Source: Candidatus Saccharimonadota bacterium (GTDB lineage Bacteria > Patescibacteriota > Saccharimonadia > Saccharimonadales > UBA4665). From it: 64,000 nt of DNA. The position numbers were made by a program, and so were the translations under genes. Where the stretch lies: NCBI GenBank assembly GCA_024635495.1, contig JAGXIT010000005.1, forward strand, positions 186,001 to 250,000. Reading direction: 5' to 3'. The notes beneath the pieces are model-generated. The model did not search any database and was not told the origin of the DNA. It saw only the letters and a list, made by a program, of their open reading frames with translations. This document shows positions 62,844 through 64,000 of this stretch, in pieces (position 1 is the first letter of the stretch; every line of letters begins with the position of its first letter).

Positions 62844-63410
62844 ATGGTACTGAGCATCACGAATTTGAAGAAGGGCGTTTTATTTCAGCTCGACGGCGTG
62901 CCGTATCGAGTGGTTGAGTATAACCAAAAAGTGATGGGTCGTGGCGGCTCCATTGTAAACGTGCGCATAAAAAGCGTGCTCGACGGAAAAGTACTCGAGA
63001 AGACATTCAAGGGTAACGAGCAACTTGAGAGTGCAGATGTCACCAACCAGACGGTTCAATATTTATACAATGATGGCAGCATGTTCCACTTTATGAATCA
63101 GGAGACATTCGAGCAATTTGAAATATCTGCCGATATGATGGGTGATGGCGCTGGCTACCTCAAAGAGGGTGACACCGTACAATTACAATTTTTCAATGGA
63201 TTGGCTATCAATGTTGAGCTGCCCAAGAATGTGCCACTGCTGGTCACCTATACCGAGTCGGTTGTGAAGGGTGATACTACTTCAAATATCACCAAGGACG
63301 CGACGCTCGAGACGGGTATCACCGTGAAGGTGCCAGCATTTATCAAACAAGGCGACGTAATCTCGGTCGATACCGCTACTGGCGCGTACCGCGAACGCGT
63401 GAAGGACTAG
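62844..63410 (+). CDS. efp: Elongation factor P
   Basis: This 188-aa protein relieves ribosome stalling at polyproline. It has KOW-like domain I and two OB domains (YNDGSMFHFMNQETFEQF; GDVISVDTATGAYRERV). The loop tip that carries the modified residue (KPGKG in E. coli) reads MGRGG, with Arg33 in the Lys34 position. AGGAG precedes the ATG. Confidence 0.95.
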   Translation: MVLSITNLKKGVLFQLDGVPYRVVEYNQKVMGRGGSIVNVRIKSVLDGKVLEKTFKGNEQLESADVTNQTVQYLYNDGSMFHFMNQETFEQFEISADMMGDGAGYLKEGDTVQLQFFNGLAINVELPKNVPLLVTYTESVVKGDTTSNITKDATLETGITVKVPAFIKQGDVISVDTATGAYRERVKD

Positions 63411-63413
63411 ACC

Positions 63414-63896
63414 ATGTATCACCCCGTCGAACATATCATGGTAGCAGCGCTCGTGGAGCACCATGACGAGTTTGTTCGACCAATGGGTTCATGGCCACAG
63501 CACATTACGATTTTACCTTGGATGGAAGGATACCCACATCAGGCGATATATCGAATGAATAAAGCAATAGCTGGCTCAGGTGCTATACGTGCGACAGTTT
63601 CCGGGGTTGATTCGCTTGGTGCTGACAGTGCGGAAAAGGCTTGGGTCCTCGAGAGTGATGCATTACATGAACTGCGAAAAAAAATTGCCGATGCTGCTCT
63701 TCGAAATGGCACCGAATACGTTGAACCTGCCCACTCTCCATATCTGTCCCACGTCACGATGCGGGAGGGGCAACCCGAGCTAACACTTGACGAAGAAATC
63801 ACGATTCATGAGCTGTCTGTGCTGAGTTGGATTCACGGTGGTCTTATCGTACGTAAAAACATACTACTGGGAGCGGCTGATGAAACAACGGCTTGA
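63414..63896 (+). CDS. 2H phosphoesterase (LigT-like)
   Basis: This 160-aa protein has the two HxT motifs of the 2'-5' RNA ligase/cyclic phosphodiesterase superfamily: QHITILPW near residue 30 and LSHVTMRE near residue 112. Substrate unknown, perhaps 2',3'-cyclic phosphate RNA. It follows efp by 3 nt. Confidence 0.75.
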   Translation: MYHPVEHIMVAALVEHHDEFVRPMGSWPQHITILPWMEGYPHQAIYRMNKAIAGSGAIRATVSGVDSLGADSAEKAWVLESDALHELRKKIADAALRNGTEYVEPAHSPYLSHVTMREGQPELTLDEEITIHELSVLSWIHGGLIVRKNILLGAADETTA

Positions 63897-64000
63897 TATT
63901 TCGCTGGCCAAACGCGGTTTGGTGACTAGTCGTAGTCAAGCTGAGTCATATATTGGGCTCGGGCAGGTGAAGGTAAATGGCACGGTTGCCCGTAAGGGTG
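63880..64000 (+). CDS. tlyA: TlyA-family rRNA 2'-O-methyltransferase, partial
   Basis: The first 40 codons are visible before the window ends. MKQRLDISLAKRGLVTSRSQ followed by AESYIGLGQVKVNG is the N-terminal S4 domain of TlyA-type methyltransferase/haemolysin proteins; the methyltransferase domain is beyond the edge. It overlaps the preceding gene by 17 nt, with GGGAG 7 nt before ATG 63880. Confidence 0.75.
   Translation, partial: MKQRLDISLAKRGLVTSRSQAESYIGLGQVKVNGTVARKG

Overview
The window looks like a chromosomal segment of a reduced-genome Candidate Phyla Radiation bacterium, most likely a Saccharibacterium (TM7). Four observations support this: a cassette of VirB2-like pilins next to a VirB6/TrbL-like membrane protein, a Gram-positive style sortase with an LAxTG substrate, GroESL under a CIRCE operator, and dense packing of streamlined housekeeping genes. 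UGA is used as an ordinary stop codon, so the Gracilibacteria/Absconditabacteria recoding does not apply. Assignment below phylum level is inference.

Layout. Positions 1-7200 hold an envelope or type IV secretion-like module: a very large VirB6-like protein, a single-pass protein, and five consecutive pilin-like genes, the first carrying two pilin domains. Positions 7200-11900 hold Hsp20, a ComF-type phosphoribosyltransferase, three serine tRNAs and one arginine tRNA, an LAxTG surface protein and an HTH-HAD fusion. Positions 11900-18400 hold valS, tsaD, a Mur ligase, a strongly folded intergenic element (17114-17303) and two unknown genes. Positions 18400-27500 hold groES, a 41-aa membrane ORF, groEL, a sortase with a 34-aa companion, a type II phosphomannose isomerase-like cupin, argS, msrB, an HxlR regulator with a divergent FMN reductase, an NAD(P)-binding protein and orn. 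Positions 27500-36400 hold a large Ig-repeat surface protein, a YjbR-like protein, dnaG-rpoD, a P-loop kinase and an unknown protein. Positions 36400-48600 hold a P-type ATPase, polA, an NTP pyrophosphatase, two HAD hydrolases, mutM, a fused trehalose-6-phosphate synthase/phosphatase and holA. Positions 48600-64000 hold rpsT, a degenerate DHH protein, truB, rpsO, pnp, a cysteine-free family 4 uracil-DNA glycosylase, RNase J, ftsK, an unknown gene behind an attenuator-like leader, rpsF-ssb-rpsR, efp, a 2H phosphoesterase and the start of tlyA.

Cross-cutting signals. (1) About twenty genes have a -10 hexamer that ends only 5-9 nt before the start codon, which implies leaderless mRNAs; this also moves many starts inward. 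Operon-internal and ribosomal or chaperone genes instead use Shine-Dalgarno leaders. (2) The terminal tRNA genes end in terminator hairpins whose 5' arm includes the encoded CCA, followed by a structured trailing element that ends in a partial copy of that tRNA's own 3' end. (3) A family of roughly 50-85 nt dispersed repeats carries a GAGCGAAGCGAAC-like core. (4) Several DNA-metabolism proteins have lost metal or cluster ligands or catalytic motifs (DnaG zinc finger, UDG Fe-S cysteines, PolA exonuclease, DHH protein). (5) Very small membrane ORFs are translationally coupled to sortase and sit between groES and groEL. No transposase, integrase, rRNA operon or CRISPR array was seen.
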